A DNA stretch of 64,000 nucleotides from Caenorhabditis remanei (lineage: Eukaryota > Nematoda > Chromadorea > Rhabditida > Rhabditidae). The position numbers were made by a program, and so were the translations under genes. Positions 46,075 to 56,286 of the stretch are shown here, in pieces (the stretch's first letter is position 1; each line of letters starts with the position of its first letter). The notes beneath the pieces are model-generated. The model was not told where the DNA came from. It saw only the letters and a program-made list of their open reading frames with translations, and searched no databases. The DNA lies in assembly GCF_010183535.1 (NCBI RefSeq), contig NC_071331.1, positions 2,480,001 through 2,544,000 on the forward strand. Direction: 5' to 3'.

Positions 46075-46489
46075 GTAACAACATTGTGTAATGTAACCCT
46101 GGGAACAAAAACGTAAACTTCTGAATTGTTTTGGGCAATACGCAGTCTAGAAGCTCTCTATTGACTAGTTCATAGTTTTTAAAAATAATCCAAATTCTAA
46201 AACACTGAACTTTTTTCAGAAATTGATTTAAAATTGTGGGTATGTAATTGCCATTGTGTGAAATTATCAGCAATAGCCTGCTGTACCTTGACAAAACTTC
46301 ACTATTCGCTAAAACAGTACACTTTATGAAAACCATTTTATTCTTCAATTCTGAATTTAAATTCCGGCCATAGTGTTTGCGCAATGTCATGCAAGATACC
46401 TCCTTCTAAATAAGGACTCTTTGAAACCGGAATTTTTGTATCTCCATCTGTCTGTGCGTCCGGATTTCCAGATGTTCATTATCACCAAA
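46075..46489. repeat. segmental duplication block 3, partial copy D
   Basis: Repeats 45180-45640: GTAACCCTGGGAACAAAAA, GCAATAGCCTGCTGTACCTTG and AGTGTTTGCGCAATGTCATG. It ends abruptly at TTATCACC, where the next insertion begins. Confidence 0.68.
46363..46429 (-). ncRNA. candidate 21U-RNA locus, core 46422-46429
   Basis: Variant core CGGTTTCA on the minus strand. YRNT start at 46383, spacing 39 nt. The 21-mer is nearly identical to those at 37701-37721 and 45512-45532. The divergent partner side is lost to the insertion starting near 46490. Confidence 0.64.
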
Positions 46490-46990
46490 GCTGTCGCACG
46501 GCCGGCCGCGAGAAGAAAAAATGGAAAAAGCCGAGGCCGAGGCCGCGGCTTTTTTTTTTCAAAGTTGCAAAACTTTGTCGTTTTTGAAAAAAATTTTGCT
46601 GGTTTTTTGTTTTCTGGTACCAATCTGACAACCGGAGTTCGATCCCCACTCGTGCCAAAACTTTTTTGTTTTTTGATTTCATTTTTGGCTTTTGGTAAAA
46701 ATCTGAAGACCAAAGTTGCTTTTTCGGAGAAGGACTGTTCTGAAAAGAGACACTTGTAATCTAAAAATGTTTTTTTTTAAATTGGTTTCAGAATGGTACC
46801 AAAAAGCAAGAAATGAAATGAAAAAAGGTTTGACACCGGAGGGGTCGAAAGCTGGTGATCAGATTTGTACCAAAAAGTCAAAAACAAAAAACAAAAAAGT
46901 TTTGGCACGAGGTGGGGTCGAACCCTGGTTGCCAGATTTGTACCAAAAAGTCAAAAGCATATCAAGTGTGGTTCGTGGTCATTAAACTAG
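46490..46990. mobile_element. insertion with three copies of a tRNA-B-box-like short repeat
   Basis: A 30-mer built around GGTTCGA occurs forward at about 46614-46660 (ACCGGAGTTCGATCCCCACT then CGTGCC) and twice inverted at about 46833-46885 and 46898-46945 (GGCACGAGGTGGGGTCGAAC). Each is flanked by GGTACCAA or TTGTACCAAAAAGTC and by a T-rich tail (CTTTTTTGTTTTTTG). The B-box-like core and T run suggest a tRNA-derived SINE-like sequence. Near 46505-46550 is a GC-rich CGAGGCCGAGGCCGCGG stretch. Confidence 0.5.
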
Positions 46991-47057
46991 CAAATTTGTA
47001 ACCGGTCATACAGTAATGCAGCTCGACGAACGATTTGGATTTAAAATAAGACTGGAA

Positions 47058-47123
47058 CTGTTTCAATGATATATTATTATGGAATAGTTCAGATACTGTC
47101 GATTTGAAAATCCCTAATTGTTT
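47058..47123 (+). ncRNA. candidate 21U-RNA locus, core 47058-47065
   Basis: Exact core CTGTTTCA on the plus strand. YRNT start at 47103, spacing 38 nt. Confidence 0.62.
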
Positions 47124-47339
47124 TCTTATTACAGATACGAAAGAACTTTATCCTGTTTACCACCTAGTATTCGGTTTCAAAAATATCTGGATATTCAGAC
47201 ACACAGATAGACAAGACTCAAATGTTTTACTGTCTCAAGAAGTATGTATCCATAAACAATTTACAATTTATTGATAACGCGCGGAAGATAACACCACATA
47301 AACATTAGAGAGTTTCACCAACACGGTAGCCAGAATGGT

Positions 47340-47715
47340 AGACAGATAGCTCGATAACTCCTCTAACTTACGGTTTCAAAGAGTCCCCATTTAGAAGTAG
47401 TTATATTGCTAGACGTTATGGGTTTATCGAAAATTCAGCATGAAGAATGGAGTGAACGGTCAAACATACTGTATTTAAAAAGTGGGAGAAAGCGATGGAG
47501 AATCGCAAGATATTGTTATACTGATGAGCTGAAATCTTTCGAAAATGTGGGCATCCCGACAAACTGGCCAACGGAAAGACGGTATTTTGAATCCTATCAG
47601 ATCTCATCCTGAAAAATGTTGCTCTTTTAGAAATTGAATTATTTTCAAAAATTATGAACTGGGCATTAATTTCAGTCTCTTTTTTTCTGTTAATGAGGTA
47701 TGGACATCCGGACAT
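47340..47715. repeat. segmental duplication block 3, inverted partial copy E
   Basis: Reverse-complement match to the 37760-37830 and 45765-45860 region: TACGGTTTCAAAGAGTCC, and ATGAGGTATGGACATCCGGA near 47693-47712. Holds the plus-strand unit at 47371. Confidence 0.62.
47371..47437 (+). ncRNA. candidate 21U-RNA locus, core 47371-47378 (inverted family copy)
   Basis: Variant core CGGTTTCA on the plus strand. YRNT start at 47417, spacing 39 nt. It belongs to the same family as 37701-37767 but in an inverted block, so the unit was flipped whole. Confidence 0.62.
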
Positions 47716-47929
47716 ATAGAGCTACCCGAGGTTGTGAATTAGGGCCGCCCGACCCGCCGGCACTTACGTCAGAATGAAGTCCTGAAAAATGATAATAGGA
47801 ACAACAAATAATAGATTTGAAATTTCTCAAAAATTTGCCATAGAGACCAACTTGTTTGTTTGAGGAATCCATTAATAAAGTTTTATAGTTAATGAAAATA
47901 ATACGGTTTCTGAAATAGCAAATTTTATG

Positions 47930-48340
47930 TACATATTTCAGTTTTCATTCGAATTTCTCAACTTTTCCTGTCTTCATTGTTGCCACCTGTTCCCTTCTAT
48001 CAAAATTCAAATCCACCACCCGGATCATCTTTTTTCGAAACTTTCCCTCCCTCTCTCAACTCCAAAAACTTTTACGATTACCACCTGTTACCCGCATCAA
48101 GGACTATGACACTCCCTGATTTGTACTTGAGATAAACGGAGGGCATACAGCACAAAGACAGTGAAGAGGGACTGTGTCTAATTTATTAGGTTAAGAATTT
48201 TGTCTCAATTGCATCATTGAAGAGAGACGGATCAGGTGACAACGACATGGAGAATGTTTATCTTATCCAGAGAGGGGAAGAACAGTTTATATTTGTTATT
48301 GTGTAATGTATACCTGGGAATAGAAATGTAAACTTTGTAG
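47930..48340. repeat. segmental duplication block 3, partial copy F
   Basis: Matches 37040-37380: TTGCCACCTGTTCCCTTCTA, CATCAAGGACTATGACACTC, and a decayed GAGAGGGGAAGAACAGTTTA version of the GAGAGGTGGAAACCGTCTTT stretch. Confidence 0.62.
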
Positions 48341-48401
48341 GGGTCGATTTGATTTTCTCCACAGAAACGACGATGTGGAAGATCAGAAGTGGAAAAAAGT
48401 A

Positions 48402-48469
48402 GATAGGATAAAGCGAAATTTATTAGGATGGTCATGTTTTTGATGACAGTTATTACATATCTGAAACAG
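48402..48469 (-). ncRNA. candidate 21U-RNA locus, core 48462-48469
   Basis: Exact core CTGTTTCA on the minus strand. YRNT start at 48422, spacing 40 nt. Confidence 0.65.
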
Positions 48470-49192
48470 CAAAATTTTATCAGAATCTTACCGTACAAGG
48501 TTTTACGATTTTCAATCAACCTGAACTTCTAAATAAGGGCTCTTTGAAACTGGAAGTTCTCGTATTTCCGTCTGTCTGTGTGCCCGGAAATCCAGATTCC
48601 CGAAATATTCAATACCACATTTTTGTCAAAATTTTTCCTGTTTTATCGGATGCATGAAATCTTTACATTTTTTGAATATTCGATCATTTTTTTCCAAAGT
48701 TTCAGACCAATTCGACTAATTTGGAAAAAGTTATGACCCAAAAACCAAAAGTTTAAAACCTTTTCAGCGGTACTGTATGTATAGTCTCCTTCTTAGATAT
48801 CGAAAACTCCATCTATCCAGCTGTCTGTCTGTTTGTCCGGAATAGAATCATGAATTGCTCTTCCTCTTTTTCCCAAAGTGTCCTGCTGCTCGAAATGTAG
48901 AATTTCCTATTTTCAAAAACTTTTTTCCTGCTTTTACAAATGCCTAAATGTTCAATCTCCGAAACTATATTATTGAAATGTGCTTTGGTGATACACTCTA
49001 TCGTAAATTTATCCATCTGCCTGTCCGTCTGTGTGTCCGATTGTACACACCTTGATGTCGAAACAGTTTCCGGTTTATGTGTAACCTTTGGTACTACCGC
49101 ATTATCATGCACTATCTCATCACAATTTTTTACTTTCACAAAACAGTTCATTTTCTGACGTCATGTCACTTGTTCAATATTGAATTTAAATT

Positions 49193-49259
49193 CAATTTGC
49201 AGCGACTAATGTAATGTCAAGCAACATTGCTACTTCTAAATAAGAACTTTTTGAAACCG
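49193..49259 (-). ncRNA. candidate 21U-RNA locus, core 49252-49259
   Basis: Variant core CGGTTTCA on the minus strand. YRNT start at 49213, spacing 39 nt. Multicopy family with a diverged 21-mer. Confidence 0.62.
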
Positions 49260-49927
49260 AAAGTTCTGTACATATTTACATCTGTCTGTGTGTCCGGATG
49301 CCCAGATGTCTGATATTTAGCGATGGATTTCAAGTTATTTTTGTGTCCAGCTGCCCAAAATATTGAACATCGCATTTTTGTCTAGTTTTTCTTGTTTTAC
49401 CAGATGCATGAGTTTTCAATCTAATAGTAACAGACAGTTGTCGGAAACACTTGTTCAGTAAATCAATCAGTTTGTCTGCGCGTCATAGATGTCCGGATGT
49501 CCACATTTCTTAATCTTCTGGGAGACTCAACAGCTTGCACTATTCCACTCCAATTTCTCACATTCTCAAAACAGTAATCTAATCTATAATACAATCTTCG
49601 GATCTCAATGTATTTACCTAATGCCCATGCAGGATATCGTAACATCCAGCAACACAACTAATTCTAAAAGAAGAGTCTTTGAAGCCGAACATTTTGTATT
49701 TTGGTATGTTTATACGAATTATAACTAATTGACTAATTCTTGAAGATGATTCATCTCATTTCTAAAACAGCAAACTTTTTTTTAGAAGTTGATACAGACG
49801 CAAAGAGATCTAACGAAGTGATATCTTTCCACTTGTCTTTTTGTCCGAATCACAACTTTTCCCACACTTGTTCGGACTGAAACATACTTCAAATTGAATT
49901 TTTTGAGACGAAAAATATACCAAACTA

Positions 49928-50099
49928 TAGATCTCGGTGAGTCCGATATCCATGACTCGCTGAGGTCCGGACGGCTAGTCGTTAGTGAGCCGCGGTGCCA
50001 AAAAAACGCGAAAAAGACATTCCAGCCCGGCTCTTGGCGCATTAACAAATAGCCATCTGCCCCTTAGTAGGTCACAGGAATAGAACTCGCCGAGATCTA
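49928..50099. repeat. GC-richer block bounded by TAGATCTCGG inverted repeats
   Basis: TAGATCTCGGTGAGT at the left and ACTCGCCGAGATCTA at the right are complementary with one change. The inside is GC-rich (GAGGTCCGGACGGCTAGTC). Probably a small non-autonomous element; target duplication not identified. Confidence 0.45.
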
Positions 50100-50275
50100 C
50101 ATTTTGGCTTATCATAATATTGCGTTTTGAGCGAGATACACGCCGGCACGGGTGACAAACACGAGTTGTTACAAATTATCAACATGAACACAATTCCATC
50201 AAATTTTGTCACTTTCCTAAAACAGTAAAACAATATTTTCTGAACTTCTGTTACTTGTTCAATACCAAATTTGAA

Positions 50276-50342
50276 TTTCTGTGTGTCGTAAATCCAATGT
50301 CAAGCAACATACTTACTTCTAAATAAGGACTCTTTGAAACCG
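50276..50342 (-). ncRNA. candidate 21U-RNA locus, core 50335-50342
   Basis: Variant core CGGTTTCA on the minus strand. YRNT start at 50296, spacing 39 nt. Multicopy family with a diverged 21-mer. Confidence 0.62.
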
Positions 50343-51560
50343 AAAGTTGAAAATTGCCGTCTGTCTGTGTGCCCGGAAATCCAGATGTCTGATTTGCAGC
50401 ATATCTGTAACATTTGATTTCAAGTTGTGGTCGGATTTTGATCTTTGACCAAAATGATAAGATCCTTGTTAATGACAATTTTTTCCTGTTTCTTCAATAG
50501 CCTAAATTTTTTTTAAAAAATTTTAAAGAAAATTAGATCAGTTGTGTCAAAATTGGGAGAAAAAATTCGATTTTTTTGCGAAAAAGTCGACTTTTCAACA
50601 CTGCCTTTGTATATCGACCAAAACTCAAACGTACATAGGCGTTTGGGCTATTTTTTATATAATTTTCAAAAAAATCTGAGAAAAAATGGTGCACATTTTT
50701 GGAATCCGGAAATTTTTCATCGATATTTTGCATGTCTCTTTAAGATACTGTCCTTTCACTGCATGTTTGATCCGTTGTAACCTACAGAAACAATAAGCAC
50801 AATAACTCCATCCACAATATCTCACTTTCCCAAAATAGTACATACATTTTGACAGTCTCCCTTCAATAGGGGGATATAAAATTCCCGACCAGGCCACCCC
50901 GTCCGTTGAATTCTCTCAATCGCAGGTGTGAATAAACGATTTGTTACAAGAAAGGCGAAAAGAAGGGGTGACATGAAATTTGCCGCCTAAAAGGGGGGAG
51001 AGGCCATCAAAAAATGGCAGGTGGCCAGTTATCTAAACACCCCGCCGATTCACCCCTTTTCTCTCAGCTCGATTACCGCATTTTCATTGTTTATTACCCC
51101 AAGGGGGAATGGCATGCAACATTTGCTTTGTTGGTGAGCCGAAATGCGGGGGGAAAGCCGAAAAAGAAGACGGAAAGGAACTGAATAATTAGTGTGTTAT
51201 GTAAATGAGTGAATGAGGAGGCAACAAGTTGATATTCTCTCTGGGGAGACCCAAGGGAGAAAGCTTGGGTATGAAAATGGAAGAAAGTTGAGAGAAGTCC
51301 CCACGAAAATATCTTTGGAACTATAACAAAACCAAATTCCCTATTCAGTACATGAAAAATTGTCAGAAGTTGTGATTTTTCTGCAGGAAACATATCTGAA
51401 ACTCTAGTTTTTCTAATGTTTCTCGGGGAAAAATGAATTCTAGTCTGTGAATCCACGAATCATCTAACAGCTGAATGATTTCAAAATAACACGTTTCTAA
51501 GACAGCAACTTTTTTGCTCTCAAGGCTAACACTTTACTGTTATGAATTAATTTCTGTGGG
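50343..51560. other. no gene; GC-richer block near 50870-51170
   Basis: TATA-like GATATAAAATTCCC at about 50872 followed by GCGAAAAGAAGGGGTGA (near 50956) and its partial complement TTCACCCCTTTTCTC (near 51049). AATAAACG at about 50930. It may be an LTR-like or promoter remnant. From 51350 to 51440 it is repeated at 62730-62800. Confidence 0.35.
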
Positions 51561-51625
51561 TTTTTGATTTTGGCAATTGTTATAATTTAATTTCATCTAA
51601 GAACGGTTTTTCAAAACCACGCCCC

Positions 51626-51633
51626 TGAAACAG
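51626..51633 (-). promoter_or_regulatory. Ruby-type core without a well-spaced start
   Basis: Exact core CTGTTTCA on the minus strand, divergent with the plus core at 51693. No YRNT at 36-42 nt, so this half of the pair may be dead. Confidence 0.35.
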
Positions 51634-51692
51634 GGATCCTCGATTCCTTTTCCAAAATGTTACTCTGTGTGTTTGGCTATGCCCATGTCTGT

Positions 51693-51761
51693 CTGTTTCA
51701 AGTTCTTTTTCTTTATTGTGTATATGTGATACCTTGATATTTGGGGATATTTGTAACCACA
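51693..51761 (+). ncRNA. candidate 21U-RNA locus, core 51693-51700
   Basis: Exact core CTGTTTCA on the plus strand. YRNT starts at 51738 (38 nt) and 51741 (41 nt). The core is fused to a TCTGTCTG tract. Confidence 0.6.
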
Positions 51762-51796
51762 TTTTGCGATATCGAATAATTTCCATTCACCCCTGT

Positions 51797-51862
51797 CTGT
51801 TTCATTAGTTTTTTGTTTACTTTAGCAGTAAGTATTAGTAGTTCACCTGCACAACGATCTTC
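51797..51862 (+). ncRNA. candidate 21U-RNA locus, core 51797-51804
   Basis: Exact core CTGTTTCA on the plus strand. YRNT start at 51842, spacing 38 nt. It lies in tandem with the unit at 51693. Confidence 0.62.
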
Positions 51863-51947
51863 TTTAATCAAAATGGTTTCTGTATAACACTGCCAGTTCA
51901 CTCAGAAATCTCTGAAAATTCCATGTACAGATGACGTGTCTCAATAA

Positions 51948-52014
51948 GATCCATGTTACTGGTGAAAATTGTCAATCACAATAATCGCGCCTCGATGAAA
52001 CACTTTTGAAACCG
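51948..52014 (-). ncRNA. candidate 21U-RNA locus, core 52007-52014
   Basis: Variant core CGGTTTCA on the minus strand. YRNT start at 51968, spacing 39 nt. Duplicated at 59734-59800. Confidence 0.62.
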
Positions 52015-52079
52015 AGCATTCAACAAATCATGCAAGGGTTTATCGATTGGCATCACCGTTGTTTCCCAAAAGCCATTAA

Positions 52080-52335
52080 GAAACAGTACATTTCTTTTCT
52101 CCTGTGGCATTTGTCTTTGCGTGTGTCTGTCTGTCCAGGTCTCGGCGTACTTGCCAGTTTTCCTTTTCTCGGCGAAGCAGATGAGTAAAGCTGGGTCAAA
52201 TTTTCCTTTTTTCATTTATTTTATTCTAGAAGGGCCATGAGAGATACGATAAAGGGGGTTTAGAAGAATTGAAAAATTAGGTTCTATATTATTTATGGCA
52301 ACTTTGTCATTGCTTTCGGTATACTCAGGAAACAT
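52080..52335. repeat. segmental duplication block 4, copy b
   Basis: Duplicate of 33540-33780. After GGTATACTCAGGAAACATAA it shares only the short junction with 38870-38900. Confidence 0.65.
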
Positions 52336-53040
52336 AATATGTTTTACATGGAATGTATTTTGACTGCACCCCCCCCCCTAAAGTACCGATTTTTTTGCTC
52401 ATTCGATGCGTTTTCCCAAAACAAAATCACCCATAAAGGGTTTTCCTGTGACGTGACCTCGTTTTTGAGAAATTGAGATTTTTTGAAAAATGAAATGTTT
52501 TTAAAAAGTAAAAATAATTTTTTTTTCGAGGACGTCAGAGGTGACATGCTTGTAGTAAAAAGCTACAACTCATCTGGATCATTTTCCTATATAGCAGTAT
52601 AGCTGCTCCCGATCGAAAAGTAAATAATAAATTGCTCTGAAATTTTTTATTTTTCAAAAATATGTGAAATGTCGGAAATTAGTTCGAATTTCTGACATTG
52701 AATAAGTTTCAAGTAAAATCTTTTTGGAATAATAGTTTTCGGAGTGTATTCCACTATTTTCAAGTAAAAAAGAACATCCCTGTTGACTTCTCTTGTCATA
52801 ACACTCGTTCAAAAATTGCAAGTTTTCTCTTGTGATAGAAGTTCAACTGTCCATAACTCTTCTAAAACGGTAGCAAACAGACTTAAAAACATAGGATACA
52901 TTAGAAGTAGTCACTTCTCTTCAAAAATCATTTTTAGCTGTTTTTAGAAAAAAAAATTTTCGACTTTAGATAACATGATTCCAGAAAGTGAAGCCAAAAC
53001 AGTACACTTTTTGACAACCCTTTTATTCTTCAATTCTTAA
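52336..53040. other. no gene seen
   Basis: AT-rich with a C10 run near 52370. No cores or elements recognised. Confidence 0.35.
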
Positions 53041-53046
53041 ATAAAT

Positions 53047-53113
53047 TTGGAGCATGGCTTTTGTCTAATGTCAAGCAACATAGCTACTTCTGAATAAGGA
53101 CTCTTGGAAACCG
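53047..53113 (-). ncRNA. candidate 21U-RNA locus, degenerate core 53106-53113
   Basis: Multicopy family. The core has drifted to CGGTTTCC on the minus strand; YRNT start at 53067 keeps the 39-nt spacing. Confidence 0.45.
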
Positions 53114-53119
53114 GGAGTT

Positions 53120-54005
53120 CTGTGTCTGTGCTTACGGTTGTCCAGATGATCAATGCGGTTTTTGACAAATTTTCCCTGTTTTACCGAGTTCCTAACAGTA
53201 ACCTTGTTTTTTCACCAATGTTTGAAAGTTTGAAAGACACTGCCATTTTTCAATCGCATCTATTTGGTAAATGTTTCGTATTCAGACAATCTTAGAAATT
53301 GATTTGTAACTGAAATATATTTGAAAACATTCAGACACGCTGACCAAAACACTGGCAAATTTAAAGGTGATTAGGAAGTCGCTTAACATGAAAAGATGTA
53401 AGAATTTAAAAGGGGCCTCTATGTCAAACAAAGGATGTATATTGTTCAGTAAGAGTTCAATTTCCTAATTGATGTCCAAGAAACAGGTCATTAATTTTCC
53501 AGTTTTCTGTTAATCTTCTATGTTTGTGTAGTTTTCTTTCCGGATATTCGGAAGTAAATCAGCATACGTTGCTATCCGATAATGAAAAATTTTTTCCTAT
53601 GTGTCACCTATACCGAACTAGCGTCCCCCGCCTTCCGGTGGGCTCCGCTCGTTCTGGTAGTGCAGAGGTCCCACGCATTTTTGCCTCAATCCACACAATG
53701 TACTCACCGATTTCAAACAATAAAATTAACCCAAAAAAGTTAGAAATAAAAGTCCATATCTTTGCAAAATGCAGTCTATGTATGTATATAAATCCGCTCA
53801 AAACCCACTGTTTCACGTTTTTGTGAATCTCATTGACTTTAACATTCAGAAATACATGTAGTTTTAAATGGAAAAACCACAAAACAGCTGTCTTAAAAGT
53901 TGTATTAATGTGCTACAATATGTTTCAACCAGCCTGTCTCCCCCGCCTTCGGCGGTTGAGCCGGCTGGCCTCTCTTCATTCACGTGGTCATTGACTTTCG
54001 AAAGT
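53120..54005. other. no gene; two GC-rich hairpins
   Basis: CCCCCGCCTTCCGGTGGG near 53625 and CCCCCGCCTTCGGCGGTTG near 53940 are similar and self-complementary. Each starts a 60-70 bp GC-rich patch in AT-rich DNA. Origin unclear; possibly two relics of one repeat. Confidence 0.4.
53808..53815 (+). promoter_or_regulatory. Ruby-type core without a well-spaced start
   Basis: Exact core CTGTTTCA on the plus strand, but no YRNT with its T at 38-44 nt. Possibly fortuitous or decayed. Confidence 0.3.
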
Positions 54006-54090
54006 GCCCGCATGGCCGAGTGGTCTAAAGCGGCGGTCGTTGTCCAAAGCACGCCTGTTCGGTTTTGCCCGCTGGCTCAGTTTCTCTTCT
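54006..54090 (+). pseudogene. tRNA-like relic (Leu/Ser type)
   Basis: GCCCGCATGGCCGAGTGGTC looks like the 5' part of a class II tRNA with a perfect A box TGGCCGAGTGG. The expected B box reads TGTTCGGTTTT, heavily changed, and the anticodon and acceptor stems do not close. Not expected to be functional. Confidence 0.45.
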
Positions 54091-54199
54091 CTTTCCAAAA
54101 CCGCTGCGGACATCGCCTCAGACAGACAGACAAACACCACTTGTCTTTTATATATAAGAATGATAATTGGATAAAGATGATTCTTTTGTAATATTGATC

Positions 54200-55110
54200 A
54201 ATAACAATTCAAAATTGTTAGCGAATAAAACAGTTCTGCATCAATGCAAGTTGGAGTTAAATACAATACTAAAATGTATCGTAGTTATATGAACACATCA
54301 TTCGGTATCGAAATGATTTCCAAATAAAACATTTTTTAAACCAAACTTGTTTGGTCTGATTCAGCGTATCTTGTGCTTCAGGGACAAAAACAATATTGTG
54401 TGATCCACTATGATCTGTACAAGAAAAACCTAAGGAACAGGAGATTCACTAATTAGTACTCCCTTTGTTTTTGTTAATAACCAGTACCGTCTGTAATTTG
54501 GGCTATCTAAATAAAACTCCGCAGATCGTCGTATAATTAATGTGATTTGTTGATAAAAAAGTTCCGAAACAGCATCATTCGGCTGCATAGTAAGAAATCA
54601 TAAAGTTTTTGATGTATCTCCTTTTTTTGTTAGCAGAGGTGTCTGAACTATTTACATCATAACAAGATTACTTTCAGATGAGTGTTGTGTAACAGATTTT
54701 TATCACTTTTCTATGTGTATGACTTCGGTCTGCCTGTTTGTCTGAATATCTGGATTGTCTTTACCGAAGTGGACATATACGTTTCTCGGTTAGCATAAAG
54801 CCAACCAGAACGATCAAACATTAGTCGCAGTATTCTGAATAGATGTTAATTTATTATGAACCCATTAAATGTTTTAATGTTTGGGGTTATATATATTGCA
54901 TTGTGTGTTCCTTAACAGTAATAAATTCTACTTGAAATAGCAACTTCTGTGATAATCGAATCAAAAACTAAGGTACCAGAAGGGAAATAATATTTCTAAA
55001 ACAGAAAACTGTTTTATGAGATACAATTACCAGCCAGGGTATTCCTCCTTAAGCAGTCTGGCAACAAAAGTGTTCCTACAGAAGTCTTCTTCAAAACAGT
55101 GAAATTTAAT
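54200..55110. other. decayed array sequence, no gene
   Basis: Contains CGAAACAG near 54564 and TCTGCCTGTTTGTCTG near 54730 as remnants of piRNA units. Confidence 0.35.
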
Positions 55111-55177
55111 TTTGTCGAAACTCCAAGCACATTGTGTTGCTACTCCCAAATTTTTAAATGAAGCTTTTCTGAAACCG
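55111..55177 (-). ncRNA. candidate 21U-RNA locus, core 55170-55177
   Basis: Variant core CGGTTTCA on the minus strand. YRNT start at 55131, spacing 39 nt. Related to the 10643-10708 unit. Confidence 0.62.
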
Positions 55178-55365
55178 AACATTGAGTTATTCAATAAATG
55201 TCCAAGTGAATCATTCAAATAAAGAATTGGCACCAAATAATTTCGTATAATCACCAACATAATCGTTTTTGGATGAATCCTTTTTGAAGCATTACATTGA
55301 ATTATTCAGTGCCTGAGAGATGCTGACATTCAATTCAACATATTTGTTTATAAAAAAAGTTTATC

Positions 55366-55373
55366 TGAAACAG
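55366..55373 (-). promoter_or_regulatory. Ruby-type core without a well-spaced start
   Basis: Exact core CTGTTTCA on the minus strand. No YRNT at 36-42 nt. Related to the equally startless core at 10782. Confidence 0.33.
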
Positions 55374-55739
55374 GGAAACTACACAAAAACTAACTTTATT
55401 AGGTTTTAATCCTTACCATTTTCGGAAATATTGAAAAACAAACAAACTGGGCCTGAATATAACATTTCCGAAACACTAAGTTTCAGTGTATAGCATTTTA
55501 TAGAGGCATGCTTGTCCGGATGTCCAACTGCTTTAATTTCAGAACTGTTGAAGAATAACTCATTTCCAGAAGTGAAGAGCTGTAGATTTTCCGGTTCGTT
55601 CAAGACTTCCCAGCGGTATTTCACATGAACAGTGAATGCGATGCCATAAATTGAAAAAAGTCTCACGATTTCTAATGTTCTACTTTATCAGTCGTTTCTG
55701 CTGGTTTTAATTTTTGCAACAAAACCGTAATGTGTTCAT

Positions 55740-56142
55740 CAGAGCTGTGCGGAAGTAAAATTTCTGAAAGGGGAAGAAGGAAAAAGGAAGAAGGAAATTA
55801 CTTTTATAAAGAGAAGAAGGAAGAAGGAAGAAAAAAGTGGAAAAAGCCCGGAAGGAAGGAAGAAGGAAGGAAGAAGGAAGGAAGAAGGAAGTTGAGTTCC
55901 GAACCGGGAAATCGGAAGTTAATTTTGAAAATGACAAATTTGAGGAAACTTTTTTCTAGTCATCTCTGAAAACGAATTTTGATGTTGTTTCATACAAAAT
56001 TCCGTCAAAAACCACCAAAATTCCGCCAAAATTCCGTCGGAAATTACAAAATTTTAGTAAACTTTTCAACAAAATTTTAGTAAAACTTTGAAGAGGGAAG
56101 AAGGAAGAAGGAAGTCAAAGGAAGGAATTCCGCACAGCTCTG
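55740..56142. mobile_element. hAT-type MITE with GAAGGAA purine tract, 403 bp
   Basis: Ends CAGAGCTGTGCGGAA and TTCCGCACAGCTCTG; flanks GTGTTCAT (55732-55739) and GTGATCAT (56143-56150), an 8-bp duplication with one change. The interior at about 55768-55900 is nearly pure purine on the plus strand. A second GGAAGAAGGAAG tract lies near the right end. Confidence 0.85.
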
Positions 56143-56286
56143 GTGATCATTAAAAATTGTTTGAGATAAGAACGCTTTTTTAAAATCAAATTCATGGAAC
56201 AGTGATCTCTTTAAATTTTGAACGAAATGTCTGTTTGGGAGCAACTGCAGGGTTCATAGTTTTCAATATATCAGATAGCTGTACTA

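Noticed and set aside
51094..51456. 120-codon minus-strand frame
   Set aside because: No domain recognised, crosses a GC-rich noncoding-looking block, and no conserved copy elsewhere in the window.
55768..55900. Coding sequence rich in Lys and Glu (plus) or Ser and Phe (minus)
   Set aside because: Translation of a GGAAGAAGG purine tract inside a MITE.
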